A stretch of 64,000 bases of DNA from CAKKQX01 sp963734595 (GTDB taxonomy: Bacteria; Pseudomonadota; Gammaproteobacteria; Burkholderiales; SG8-41): contig CAVTHV010000029.1 in assembly GCA_963734595.1 (NCBI GenBank), positions 1 through 64,000 on the forward strand, written 5' to 3'. Numbering within the stretch: position 1 is the first letter of the stretch; each line of letters starts with the position of its first letter. This document shows, piece after piece, positions 20,425 to 28,840 of this stretch. The notes below the pieces were generated by a model that was not told where the DNA came from, made no database searches, and worked only from the letters and a program-made list of their open reading frames with translations. A program made the translations under genes and the position numbers.

Positions 20425-20552
20425 TCGAACTCTCTTGTTTTTATTATATTTTCGTTTGTTTTTCCTCTGTGTCCTTCGTGTCCTTTGTGTCTCCGCTTTT
20501 AGTTCTTTAGCTTTTCCTTCGCGCCCTTCGCGTTCATGCTTTTGACTTTAAA
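20425..20552. repeat. Intergenic repeat copy 5
   Basis: TTGTTTTTATTATATTTTCG, TCCTCTGTGTCCTTCGTGTC, CTTTGTGTCTCCGCTTTTAG, TTCCTTCGCGCCCTTCGCGT and TTCATGCTTTTGAC. It encodes the last three residues and stop of the DUF2306 gene on the minus strand. Confidence 0.78.
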
Positions 20553-21161
20553 AGCATGGGCGGCCTATTCGTCTTGTTGAACAACAACTCTGCCGCAATG
20601 ACGTTCGGCACCCAGCACAGCCACGCGATGAACGGATAAGCGGCTTCGAACCCGATTCCCGTGACCACGGAGGCCGGCATGTAGAGCCTGAGCGTGACCG
20701 CCGCAAAGCTGAGCGCGAAGTTGCGAACCATCCAGGCCCGATGCGCCGCGACGTTTCCAGCGCGAATGGCAAGATACGCTCGCAAGCCCGTATATAGCCA
20801 GGCAAGCGCCAAACCCGCAAAGCCAAGACGCGCGATGTCACCCCCGAACGTGTGGAACGCCATGTACAGGCCCGCCAGACCGCCGATCAGGACGCCCGCG
20901 CCGAGATAAAAACGGCCGAGCCAGCGATGCAACGAAGCGCGGCTGCGGCGCAGGCGGCTGGAAAACTGGAGCGGGCCGAGCACCAGCGCTATGGCCGACG
21001 CGAAGACATGCGCGTAAATCCCGAACCGGTGCGCCTCGAAAACGGCGCGCATCTCGGGGTGGACAACCGCGCCAAGCGGCATCAGGCGCGTAGACGACGA
21101 CAGCGTAAGCCGCGACGCCAAACGACAGGACACAGAGCACAACGTAGCCAATGAGATGCAT
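20534..21161 (-). CDS. DUF2306 integral membrane protein
   Basis: Start at 21161 (MHLIGYVVLCVLSFGVAAYA); a frame break near 21085 leads into the main frame. Helices include GIYAHVFASAIALVLGPLQF, LGAGVLIGGLAGLYM, LGFAGLALAWLYTGLRAYL and YPFIAWLCWVPNVIAAELLF. Conserved polar motifs are LHRWLGRFYL and HRAWMVRNFALSFAAVTLR, the signature of the DUF2306 family. Those histidines are cytochrome b-like, but heme binding is not proven. About 205 residues; the C-terminal LLKSKA comes from the repeat. Confidence 0.85.
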
Positions 21162-21171
21162 GGCCTGTTTT

Positions 21172-21591
21172 TCATTCCCCTATGATTTTTACCAGCACCC
21201 GCTTCTTCCGCCTGCCGTCGAACTCGCCATAGAAGATCTGTTCCCAGGTGCCGAAATCCAGTTTCCCCGCCGTGATCGCCACGACCACCTCCCGCCCCAT
21301 CACCTGCCGCTTGATGTGTGCGTCGGCATTGTCTTCCCCGGTATCGTTGTGGCGGTACTGGGCGACCGGTTCGTGCGGCGCGAGTTTCTCCAGCCACTTC
21401 TCGTAATCGTGGTGCAGTCCCGGCTCGTCGTCGTTGATGAAGACCGACGCCGTGATGTGCATCGGGTTGACGAGCACGAGCCCTTCCTTGACGCCGCTCT
21501 CGCGCACGCACTCCTCGACCTGGGAGGTGATATTGATGAACCCGCGGCGCGAAGGCACGTTGAACCAGAGTTCTTTGCGGTAGCTTTTCAT
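21172..21591 (-). CDS. yjbQ: YjbQ/UPF0047 family protein (secondary thiamine-phosphate synthase type)
   Basis: Start chosen at 21591 (MKSYRKELWFNVPSRRGF); an ATG at 21618 is possible. Family landmarks: GLVLVNPMHITASVFINDDE, the conserved HHDYEKWLEKLAP, YRHN and GEDNADAHIKRQVMGREVVV, then GTWEQIFYGEFDGRR. The conserved histidines form the known metal/active site. Weak thiamine-phosphate synthase activity has been reported for the E. coli protein, but its physiological role is unclear. 139 residues, full length and unbroken. It sits 10 bases upstream of the DUF2306 gene on the same strand. Confidence 0.93.
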   Translation of the reverse strand: MKSYRKELWFNVPSRRGFINITSQVEECVRESGVKEGLVLVNPMHITASVFINDDEPGLHHDYEKWLEKLAPHEPVAQYRHNDTGEDNADAHIKRQVMGREVVVAITAGKLDFGTWEQIFYGEFDGRRKKRVLVKIIGE

Positions 21592-21619
21592 ATCCGTGTC
21601 GCCTGCCTCATGCATCAAT

Positions 21620-21737
21620 CAATAATTCGTTGTTTTTATTATATTTTCCGTCGTTTTCCTTTGTGTTCCTTCGCGATCCTTCGCGTACCCCTCAAGGGGG
21701 TATTGAAAAGAATCCTTTGCGTTAATGTATTTGACTT
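21620..21737. repeat. Intergenic repeat copy 6
   Basis: AATTCGTTGTTTTTATTATA, then TCCTTTGTGTTCCTTCGCGA, TCCTTCGCGTACCCCTCAAG and AATGTATTTGAC. It shares the CCCCTCAAGGGG hairpin with copies 2 and 3. Confidence 0.75.
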
Positions 21738-21750
21738 AAGCACACCAACC

Positions 21751-22584
21751 TCAATGCGACAGCAGCACCGGCACGGTCATCGAATCGATCACGGTGCGGC
21801 TCGCGCCGCCCATCACCATTTCCGTGAAGCGCGAATGGCCGTAGGCGCCCATGACGATCAGGTCCGCGCCGAAATCGGCGGCGCGTGACAGGATCTCGTT
21901 GCCGACGTCTTTCTGGTCCGCGTTGTCCATGAACACCTCGACGTTCACGCCGTGCCGCGCAAGGTAGAGCGCGATGTCGCTGCCGGGCATCGCGCCGTGT
22001 TCGCCGGCTTGCGGATTGATCACGATGACCTGGACGCTTTCGGCCCGCTGCAGGAACGGGATGGCGTCGGTGATCGCGCGGGTCGCCTCGCGGCTGCCGT
22101 TCCAGCCGACGAAAATGCGTTTGCCGACGGTCCGGAAATTCCCGGCATAGGGAACCATCAGCACCGGGCGCCCCGCTTCGAGCGCAACCCGCTCGGCAAA
22201 GCCGCTTCCGACCCCGGAACTGTCCTCCGCCCACGGCTGGCCGATGACGATCAGATCGGCATAGCGCCCATGCAGCGTGACCGCGTCCACCGCGTCGCGC
22301 CCGGACTCGCGCCACTCCGCCGTCGTCAGTCCGGCGGCGGACACCGCCTTGCTGAACACCGCTTTCGCGCTTGCGGTCAGTTCATCCGTATTACGCTTGC
22401 GGATTTCGGCGATCGACGCGCCACCCACCCCCGCCAGCATGTAACCCGGCAGTTCGACCGAAGTCAGGGCGTTGAGCCCGATCAGATGCGCGTCGTACTG
22501 GCGCGCAAGGGCGATCGCGATCTCGATGCGCGCCGGGCAGCGTTTGCCGGCATCGATGTGAACCAGGATGGTTTTGCAGGCCAT
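21751..22584 (-). CDS. Tandem universal stress protein
   Basis: 277 residues from MACKTILVHIDAGKRCPARI: two UspA-type alpha/beta domains in one chain. The first ends ADLIVIGQPW with a degenerate nucleotide site. The second has FVGWNGSREATRAI and the ATP-binding motif MGAYGHSRFTEMVMGGASRT (G-2x-G-9x-G-S/T), followed by VPVLLSH. Such tandem UspA proteins are cytoplasmic and induced by stress. Unbroken. Monocistronic between repeat copy 6 and a small membrane protein. Confidence 0.93.
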   Translation of the reverse strand: MACKTILVHIDAGKRCPARIEIAIALARQYDAHLIGLNALTSVELPGYMLAGVGGASIAEIRKRNTDELTASAKAVFSKAVSAAGLTTAEWRESGRDAVDAVTLHGRYADLIVIGQPWAEDSSGVGSGFAERVALEAGRPVLMVPYAGNFRTVGKRIFVGWNGSREATRAITDAIPFLQRAESVQVIVINPQAGEHGAMPGSDIALYLARHGVNVEVFMDNADQKDVGNEILSRAADFGADLIVMGAYGHSRFTEMVMGGASRTVIDSMTVPVLLSH

Positions 22585-22676
22585 GGCACAGTCCTCAGTG
22601 AGAGTGGTTCATGCAGCGTCGGGCAGGATTGGCCCGGCTTCAAAATTATACAGCGATGCAAATATCGCGGCCCCGC

Positions 22677-23045
22677 TCACGCTTTCTTCGAAAACCCCAG
22701 AATCGCCCAAAACAGGACGACGAGCACTGCGATCGGGATGACCACGTATGCCGCGAGCGGCAGCAGGCTCAGCAGAAACTGCAGCGCCGCGCTGCCGTCC
22801 CACGCATATTGACCTGAAGGAACAGCGTAGTAGCCCGCCAGTTCCGCCGTGCCCCAGACTATGATCAGCGCCGCGACGGGAAGCAGCAGCGTGGCCGGGT
22901 AAAGCGCCGCCGCCCTGCCGCGGGATAGCGTGCCGCGGCGGACGCGAACCAACAGCAGCGCAAACCATGCAATCGCCAGCCCCACCGCGGCGATGGGCGC
23001 GCCGTAGAACACGCCGATCTTGATTGCGAGCCACATGGCTGCCAC
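22677..23045 (-). CDS. Small four-helix membrane protein
   Basis: 122 residues, unrecognised. Hydrophobic segments: IGVFYGAPIAAVGLAIAWFA, YPATLLLPVAALIIVWG, LQFLLSLLPLAAYVVIPIAV and LVVLFWAILGF, with a basic loop VRVRRGTLSRGRAA. It ends FSKKA. No conserved motif seen. It may be co-expressed with the UspA gene about 90 bases downstream. Confidence 0.65.
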   Translation of the reverse strand: MAAMWLAIKIGVFYGAPIAAVGLAIAWFALLLVRVRRGTLSRGRAAALYPATLLLPVAALIIVWGTAELAGYYAVPSGQYAWDGSAALQFLLSLLPLAAYVVIPIAVLVVLFWAILGFSKKA

Positions 23046-23163
23046 TTGGACAGAATGGTTTAACGTTGTGGCTAACCGGCGCGCGAAAGGAGGCGAACCC
23101 GACTGAAGCGCGCCCGGTTGAGCCGCGTGTTTGGCCCGACCGTGTTAGATGTCGGGCCGGAGC

Positions 23164-23508
23164 TTACTCTTGCCTGACTATATCGACCGAGATCTCCACC
23201 GCCGGAATCGTTCCTCTGTTCTCAAGCCAGTGTGTCGTGTTCCTGTCCTCGGGCCAGCCCACTCCCGGCCCATAGTCCGTAGCGACTCCATTTCGATGGT
23301 CGGTGATCGTTCCTTGCAGTATGTAGACGGTGCCCGGTCTGCCTTTATGGTCGTGAACCGGGCCGAAGACGCCTCCAGGCTCGATGGTCACCATACGCAT
23401 TCGAAGTTGGCGCCCTGCCATGCCCTCGATCTCAGGGCCAAGGTCAACCGTTGCAAGTAACTTCACCGTAATACCTTTCGTCTCAGGTGCCACCCGTTCG
23501 CTGCTCAT
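23164..23508 (-). CDS. Small cupin, read in frame with the upstream membrane protein
   Basis: 114 residues from the ATG at 23508 (MSSERVAPETKGITVKLLAT), which has a strong AGAGGAGAG site just upstream. Cupin motifs: GGVFGPVHDHKGRPGTVYIL and WPEDRNTTHWLENRG, with His ligands in each. The frame is open upstream into the membrane protein with no stop. The good ribosome binding site argues that this is its own gene and that the membrane gene has lost its stop through an indel. Confidence 0.8.
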   Translation of the reverse strand: MSSERVAPETKGITVKLLATVDLGPEIEGMAGRQLRMRMVTIEPGGVFGPVHDHKGRPGTVYILQGTITDHRNGVATDYGPGVGWPEDRNTTHWLENRGTIPAVEISVDIVRQE

Positions 23509-23898
23509 CGTGCTCTCCTCTCTGTACTTCCAGGGCCTGACCGTGTCCCGATCATCCGCGCGAGCGGGCGCCCGCCTGCGGGCGTCGGCTTGTGGATGGG
23601 GTGGTCCGGTGAGTGCGTATCCATCGAAGAGTGCCCCCACAATGATAGTGATAACCGCAGCCCCAATAATCAGGAGACCTGTTCTTTCTCGCGCAGAAAG
23701 CACATAACCCTTGGCGCTCAATCTGGAGTGGAGGGACCCGAAGAACGGTCCAGCAAGGAAGAGGCCAATCAACTTGTCCTTTCCCGAGAGCTCGGGCGGG
23801 CGGTTCCGGAAATAGCCCCAGGCCAAGAACCACACCAATACAAGTGCTACCCAAAGGGCGACGGCCAAAAGAATGTATCCAAATGGCATTCGTTCCAT
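23509..23898 (-). CDS. Two-helix membrane protein, stop apparently lost
   Basis: Starts MERMPFGYILLAVALWVALV. Two membrane segments: the N-terminal FGYILLAVALWVALVLVWFL and TGLLIIGAAVITIIVGALF. Between them lies a loop RNRPPELSGKDKLIGLFLAG, a pattern found in small proteins linked to tetraheme or quinol systems, but I cannot assign it. After about residue 97 the sequence turns to low-complexity PHPQADARRRAPARADD, which looks like a wrong frame, so the real gene probably ends there. Confidence 0.55.
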
Positions 23899-23916
23899 AC
23901 GCGCACCTAATTTGTA

Positions 23917-23939
23917 TTAGCTGACATTTTTAGTTGACA
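23917..23939. promoter_or_regulatory. Tandem operator-like repeat upstream of the membrane protein-cupin pair
   Basis: TTAGCTGACA at 23917-23926 and TTAGTTGACA at 23930-23939 are direct repeats at 13-base spacing in an AT-rich stretch 19-41 bases upstream of the start at 23898. They could be regulator half-sites or -35-like TTGACA boxes. Confidence 0.4.
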
Positions 23940-23979
23940 GATATATCGCCTATTACAACGCAGCCTATGGCAGCCGGCG

Positions 23980-24105
23980 TAATCCGTTGTTTTTATTATA
24001 TATTTTACTTCTTTCCTTCGTGTCCTTTGTGTCCTTCGTGTCCCCGCTTTTGATCTTATTTCTTTTTTTCCTTCGCGTCCTTTGCGTTAATGCTTTTGAC
24101 TTTCC
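23980..24105. repeat. Intergenic repeat copy 7
   Basis: AATCCGTTGTTTTTATTATA, TTCCTTCGTGTCCTTTGTGT, CTTCGTGTCCCCGCTTTTGA, TTCCTTCGCGTCCTTTGCGT and TTAATGCTTTTGAC. It supplies the final SQKH and stop of the cytochrome b561 gene on the minus strand. Confidence 0.78.
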
Positions 24106-24678
24106 CGGCTCAACCTGAACATCCGCCCCAGGTTGCCATGCCCCATGTACTGATGCCACACCCCCATGAACGCATGCGAGCACAGGTAGATCCACATGAA
24201 CGTGGCCAGAAACGAATGCACTTCCATCACGTTGCGCACCGTGGGCGTCACCGTATCCTGCGGACCCCAGAAGGAAATAGATCACCCCTCCCGTCACCAC
24301 CATCGCCGCGGCGATCAGGAGCCCCAGTCCATGCACCGTTCCTGCCAGCGCGCCGTCCTCCGGAATGCTCGTCCAGCGCAGCAGCAGAAATTGCTTCAAG
24401 TCTTGAAACAGCGCTTGCCGCCCCGGCGAGCCCAGCCACGGGAAAAGCCTGCCCTGCGATTCGCGTTTCCAGCTGATGAGACGGTAGGCCCAGCCGCACA
24501 CCAGGATCGCCAGCGCGGCGAGGCCCACCCATTCATGCCAGCGGAAGAACAGACCGCCTGTGGCGCTCATCGGCCTGCTGGTGCGCGGATGATCCATGAC
24601 GAGGCTGATCACCATCTGGAAAGTGATCGTCAGGGCGGTCAGCGCATGCAATGCGCGAATGATGCGGCTGTAGTGCAT
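24087..24678 (-). CDS. Cytochrome b561-domain membrane protein
   Basis: Di-heme b-type membrane electron carrier. Start MHYSRIIRALHALTALTITF, with the first heme His in RALHAL. Then FFRWHEWVGLAALAILVCGW (His), GTVHGLGLLIAAAMVVTGGV (His). After a break near 24262 it continues PTVRNVMEVHSFLATFMWIY and SHAFMGVWHQYMGH (His), ending SRESQKH. Four helices with the expected histidines. About 195 residues. It lies 10 bases downstream of the Bug receptor gene's 3' end in minus order, but no functional link is evident. Confidence 0.87.
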
Positions 24679-24688
24679 GCGAATCCCG

Positions 24689-25685
24689 TCAATTCAGTTG
24701 CAGATGGGCGTCTTTCGCCAGCTGGCGCCATTTGTTGATCTCGGACTTGATATGCGCATTGAACTGGTCCGGGGTCGAGCCCACCGGCGACGAACCGTCG
24801 GCGGCGAGACGCTTCAGCAGATCGGGCGATTTGAGCGCCTCGGCAATCTTCGCCTGGAGCTTGTTGACGATGGCGCGCGGCACTTTCGCCCCGGTGATGA
24901 TGCCGTACCACTGGTCGACCTCGTAGCCCGGCACGCCGGCTTCGGCGACCGTCGGCAGTTCAGGCGCGGCGGGCGAACGCTGGCCCGCGGTGATGGCGAG
25001 CACGCGCAGCCGCCCGGTCTTCCAGTGCGGCCGCACGCCGAACAGCGTGCCGTAGCCGACCTGGATCTCGCCGGCGAGATTGGCGATGATCGCGGAGGCC
25101 GAGCCCTTGAACGGCACGTGCGTGATCTTGACGCCCGCCATGTGATTGAACATCTCGCCCGCGAAGTGCTGCAGTCCGCCGGTGCCGGAGGAACCGAAGT
25201 TGAGCTTGCCGGGATTCGCCTTGGCGTAGGCGATGAGTTCCTTGATCGACTTCGCCGGCACCGACGGATTGATGTACACCGCGTAGAACAGCGACGTGGC
25301 CTGCGTGATGCCCTGCAGGTCTTTCGTGAGGTCGTACGGCAGCTTCGTGTTGACCGCGGAATTGACGCTGTGCGAGGCCGAGATCAGGCAGATGGTGTAG
25401 CCGTCCGGGATTGGCCTCCTTGGTGAGTTCGACGGCGATCGAGCCGGCCGCGCCCGTCCGGTTGTCCACGATGACCTGCTGGCCCCACATGTCGGCGAGC
25501 TTTGTCGCGATCAGGCGCGCCGTGGCGTCGGTGCCGGCGCCCGGCGTGAACGGCGCAATGAAGCGGATCGGCTTGTTCGGGTAATCCTTCGCGGGATCGG
25601 CCTGCGCGGCGAAAAGCGGCTGGGCGATCAGCGTTCCGGCGCAGAACAGCGCCGCCGCAACCGAAGCATTTCTTTTGCTGAACAT
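24689..25685 (-). CDS. Tripartite tricarboxylate transporter (Bug/TctC) substrate-binding protein
   Basis: Start at 25685 (MFSKRNASVAAALFCAGTLI), signal peptide to LFAAQA. The Bug signature is YPNKPIRFIAPFTPGAGTDA, ARLIATKLADMWGQQVIVDN and RTGAAGSIAVE. A frame break near 25410 is followed by SIKELIAYAKANPGKLNFGS, GTGGLQHFAGEMFNHMAGVK and PELPTVAEAGVPGYEV. About 330 residues. Bug proteins are periplasmic receptors, hugely expanded in Betaproteobacteria. No TctA/TctB membrane genes are adjacent, which is common for orphan Bugs. Confidence 0.9.
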
Positions 25686-25720
25686 GAATGACTCCTTTCT
25701 CGATGGGTTGTTATTTGAAA

Positions 25721-26761
25721 TCAAATCAAAACGACGGCCTCGTCCCCTTCCAGACCGAGGCGGGTATTGAAGCGTTCGCTGCGTTTGGCAAGATCCGCGA
25801 ACGTGTCCTTCTCGTCCTGCATCCGGCACAGCACCGTTTCGTTGGCGTCGTTGTGGCGCACGAACCGGAATGCGACTTTCGAAACCGCTTTGCCTTCGAG
25901 CGTGATGCGCGCGAGCATGCCCACCCAGTCGCCGTGCTTCCTGCCGCCATGGCCGGTGTGGAACGAAAAGCTGCCCAGGCCGTAGAAGACGGGCTTGCCT
26001 TGGTAAACCTCGACGGGAAGCGAGAAATGCGGCCCGTGGCCCATGACGATATCGGCGCCGGCGTCGATTGCCGCATGCGCGATCTCCGTCATGTAGGCGA
26101 GCACCTCCTGATGCAGTCCCCAATGGCATGACGCGACGACGACGTCGGCCCGCTTGCGCAGCGCCGCGACATCTTCCTTGAAGCGCGTCAGGTACGCGGG
26201 GTCGGCCCAGGTGAGAATTTCGGGAGGGATTCCAGGCCGGTTGCCCGGCGGCATTTCCGGGCGGAGCCTGTGCATCGGCAGCTGATACGCCGTATGGCCC
26301 TTGATCACCGCGACGCCGGTCGTGCGTTCGGCCGCTTCGTGGTTCGTCGGCCAGTAGACGGACGTGCGTTGCAGGAAACCGATGCGCACGCCGTTGCGCT
26401 CGAGAACCGCCGGCGCATACGCTGCGGCACGGCCGCTGCCCGCGCCGGTATGCAGAATGCCGAGTTCATCGAGACGGGAAACCGAGGACCGGATCGCCGC
26501 TTCGCCGTAATTCACGTTGTTGGCGATGCCGACGGCGTGGATGCCCCCCAGCTTGAGCGCCTGCCCGCCGATGTCGGGAGAGGCAAAGAAGCCTTCGTTC
26601 TCGACGGCCTGGCCGCCTTCGGGGTTGTAGAGGCAGCACTCCATGTTGCTGAACACCAGATCCGCGCCGCGCAGTTCGGCACCAACGCGGGCAAACGGGA
26701 CGGCAGGGTCGGTGACGTTCATGAGGTTGATGTCACCGGTGAGCAGCACGGTCTGGCGCAT
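25721..26761 (-). CDS. CapA-family (PGA_cap) metallophosphoesterase-like protein
   Basis: 346 residues, unbroken. Motifs of the poly-gamma-glutamate capsule CapA fold appear in order: LTGDINLM, FSNMECCL, GIANNVNYG, VVASCHWG, IVMGHGPHF and VFYGLGSF. The metal-binding Asp/Asn/His set of calcineurin-like enzymes is present. There is no signal peptide, and no capB/capC genes are nearby, so capsule synthesis is unlikely. Family members of this kind occur alone in many Betaproteobacteria with unknown substrates. Confidence 0.87.
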   Translation of the reverse strand: MRQTVLLTGDINLMNVTDPAVPFARVGAELRGADLVFSNMECCLYNPEGGQAVENEGFFASPDIGGQALKLGGIHAVGIANNVNYGEAAIRSSVSRLDELGILHTGAGSGRAAAYAPAVLERNGVRIGFLQRTSVYWPTNHEAAERTTGVAVIKGHTAYQLPMHRLRPEMPPGNRPGIPPEILTWADPAYLTRFKEDVAALRKRADVVVASCHWGLHQEVLAYMTEIAHAAIDAGADIVMGHGPHFSLPVEVYQGKPVFYGLGSFSFHTGHGGRKHGDWVGMLARITLEGKAVSKVAFRFVRHNDANETVLCRMQDEKDTFADLAKRSERFNTRLGLEGDEAVVLI

Positions 26762-26816
26762 GGCGGTTATCTATAAGATAATGCTTGTATGAAAAAATTC
26801 AGGGGTAGAACTAAAA

Positions 26817-26844
26817 AACGGCGAACTGGAATCGGTTCGCCGTT
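26817..26844 (-). terminator. Rho-independent terminator downstream of pckG
   Basis: Perfect 10-base stem AACGGCGAAC (26817-26826) with GTTCGCCGTT (26835-26844) and an 8-base loop. Read on the minus strand the stem is followed by TTTTTTAG, giving the U-tract. The first arm is preceded by AAAAA and the second followed by TTCTTT, so weak bidirectional action is possible. Confidence 0.88.
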
Positions 26845-26864
26845 TCTTTAAACACGCAGAGGCC

Positions 26865-28703
26865 TTACAGCGCGCGCTCCAGTTCCTCGCGCTGCTGCGC
26901 CATTTCCTTCGGCAGCCGCGACTTGAGCTTGTCGAACAGCTCGGCGTGGTCCTTCAGCTCATCGCGCCACAGTTTGGCGTCGACCGCGCTCAGCTTGGCG
27001 TAGGTCTCGCGGTTCATGCCGGTGAGCCCCTGCCATTCGAGGTCTTCGTAGCGCGGCATGTTGCCGATCGGCGTGTCCACCGCGCCGCCCTTGCCTTCGC
27101 AGCGCTCGATGATCCACTTGAGCACGCGCATGTTCTCGCCGAATCCCGGCCACATGAACTTGCCGTTCTCGTCGCGGCGGAACCAGTTGACGCCGAAAAT
27201 GCGCGGCGCGCTCTTGAGCCGCGCTCCGACCTTGAGCCAATGCGCGAAATAATCGCCGAAGTGATAGCCGCAGAACGGCAGCATCGCGAACGGATCGCGC
27301 CGCACCACGCCGACCTTGCCGATGATCGCCGCGGTGGTTTCCGAGGCCATGGTCGCGGCCAGATAGACGCCGTGCGTCCAGTCCTTGGCTTCGATCACCA
27401 GCGGCACGGTCGTGGCGCGGCGGCCGCCGAACAGGAAAGCGCTGATCGGCACGCCGTCCGGGTTTTCCCAGTCCGGATCGATCGACGGAATGCGGCTCGC
27501 GGCCACGGTAAAGCGCGCATTGGGATGCGCCGCCACCCGCCCGCTGTCGGGCGTCCACGGCTTGCCCTGCCAGTCGGTGAGTTCTTTTGGCGGCGTTTTC
27601 GTCATGCCTTCCCACCATACGTCGCCGTCCGGGGTCAGCGCGACGTTGGTGAAGATGGTGTCGCTCTTCACCGCCGCCATGCAGTTGGCGTTGGTTTCAT
27701 CCGAGGTGCCGGGGGCGACGCCGAATGCGCCCGCTTCCGGATTGATCGCGTAGAGCCGGCCGTCCGCGTGCGGCTTGATCCAGGCGATGTCCTCGCCGAT
27801 GGTCGTGACCTTCCAGCCCTTCAGCGCCGCCGGCGGAATCAGCATGGCGAGATTGGTCTTGCCGCAGGCGCTGGGAAACGCCGCCGCGATGTAATGCTTT
27901 TTGCCGCCGGGCGGCTGGATGCCGAGGATCAGCATGTGCTCGGCGAGCCAGCCCTGCTCCTTCGCCATGATCGACGCGATGCGCAGCGCAAAGCATTTCT
28001 TGCCGAGCAGCGCGTTGCCGCCGTAGCCGCTGCCGAACGACCAGATCTCCTTGGTCTCGGGGAAATGCACGATGTACTTGTGTTCCTTGTTGCTCGGCCA
28101 CACGACGTCCTTCTGGCCCGGCGCGAGCGGCGCGCCTATCGAATGCAGGCCCGGCACGAAATACCCGTCCGCGCCCAGCACGTCGAGCACCTTGCGGCCG
28201 ATGCGCGTCATGATGCGCATGCTGACCACCACGTACGGCGAATCGGTGAGCTCGACGCCGATCTGCGCGATATGCGAACCGAGCGGCCCCATGCTGTAGG
28301 GAATCACGTACATGGTGCGGCCGCGCATGCAGCCCGCGAACAGCTTGCCGAGCGTCGCGCGCATTTCGTCCGGCGCCATCCAGTTGTTGTTGGGGCCCGC
28401 GTCTTCCTTGTTTTTGCTGCACACGAACGTGCGGTCTTCCATGCGCGCCACGTCGTCGGGATCGGAACGCGCCAGGAAACTGTTCGGGCGTTTTTCCTGG
28501 TTGAGGCGGATCAGCATGCCCGAGGCGACCATCTCGTTGCACAGCCGGTCATACTCTTCCTGCGAGCCGTCGCACCAGCAGATGCGGTCGGGCTGGGTCA
28601 GCTGCGCGACTTCCGCGACCCACTGCTTGAGTTTTACGTTGGTCACGTACGCCGGACAGGCGAGGTCGGGCACGGCGCGTGCCGCAGTTGCGGATCGGTT
28701 CAT
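26865..28703 (-). CDS. pckG: Phosphoenolpyruvate carboxykinase (GTP)
   Basis: 612 residues, complete and unbroken. Converts oxaloacetate plus GTP to PEP in gluconeogenesis. The active-site loop has AFPSACGKTNLAML (P-loop with the reactive Cys), the metal-binding GEDIAWIKPHADGRLYAINP and AGAFGVAPGTS, and a substrate-side YGGNALLGKKCFALRIAS. The start at 28703 (MNRSATAARAVPDLACP) is preceded by TGGAGGAGTAGCGTC, a strong ribosome binding site. Monocistronic with its own terminator. It would support growth on acetate and organic acids together with ActP. Confidence 0.98.
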   Translation of the reverse strand: MNRSATAARAVPDLACPAYVTNVKLKQWVAEVAQLTQPDRICWCDGSQEEYDRLCNEMVASGMLIRLNQEKRPNSFLARSDPDDVARMEDRTFVCSKNKEDAGPNNNWMAPDEMRATLGKLFAGCMRGRTMYVIPYSMGPLGSHIAQIGVELTDSPYVVVSMRIMTRIGRKVLDVLGADGYFVPGLHSIGAPLAPGQKDVVWPSNKEHKYIVHFPETKEIWSFGSGYGGNALLGKKCFALRIASIMAKEQGWLAEHMLILGIQPPGGKKHYIAAAFPSACGKTNLAMLIPPAALKGWKVTTIGEDIAWIKPHADGRLYAINPEAGAFGVAPGTSDETNANCMAAVKSDTIFTNVALTPDGDVWWEGMTKTPPKELTDWQGKPWTPDSGRVAAHPNARFTVAASRIPSIDPDWENPDGVPISAFLFGGRRATTVPLVIEAKDWTHGVYLAATMASETTAAIIGKVGVVRRDPFAMLPFCGYHFGDYFAHWLKVGARLKSAPRIFGVNWFRRDENGKFMWPGFGENMRVLKWIIERCEGKGGAVDTPIGNMPRYEDLEWQGLTGMNRETYAKLSAVDAKLWRDELKDHAELFDKLKSRLPKEMAQQREELERAL

Positions 28704-28840
28704 GACGCTACTCCTCCAGTATGCTGCATTGCTAGTTTATTGTTTAAAAACAACGGCTTATGTGATATACGACCAGCCCCCTGCAGCCGAACGGAAATTC
28801 TACCCCAATTCGGCCCCGGCAACCGATGGCGCGCAACCGC

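Noticed and set aside
23965..24678. Cytochrome b561 with a long charged tail (GDTKDTKDTKERSK)
   Set aside because: The tail is a translation of the intergenic repeat after a frame break; the proper C-terminus is in the adjacent frame.
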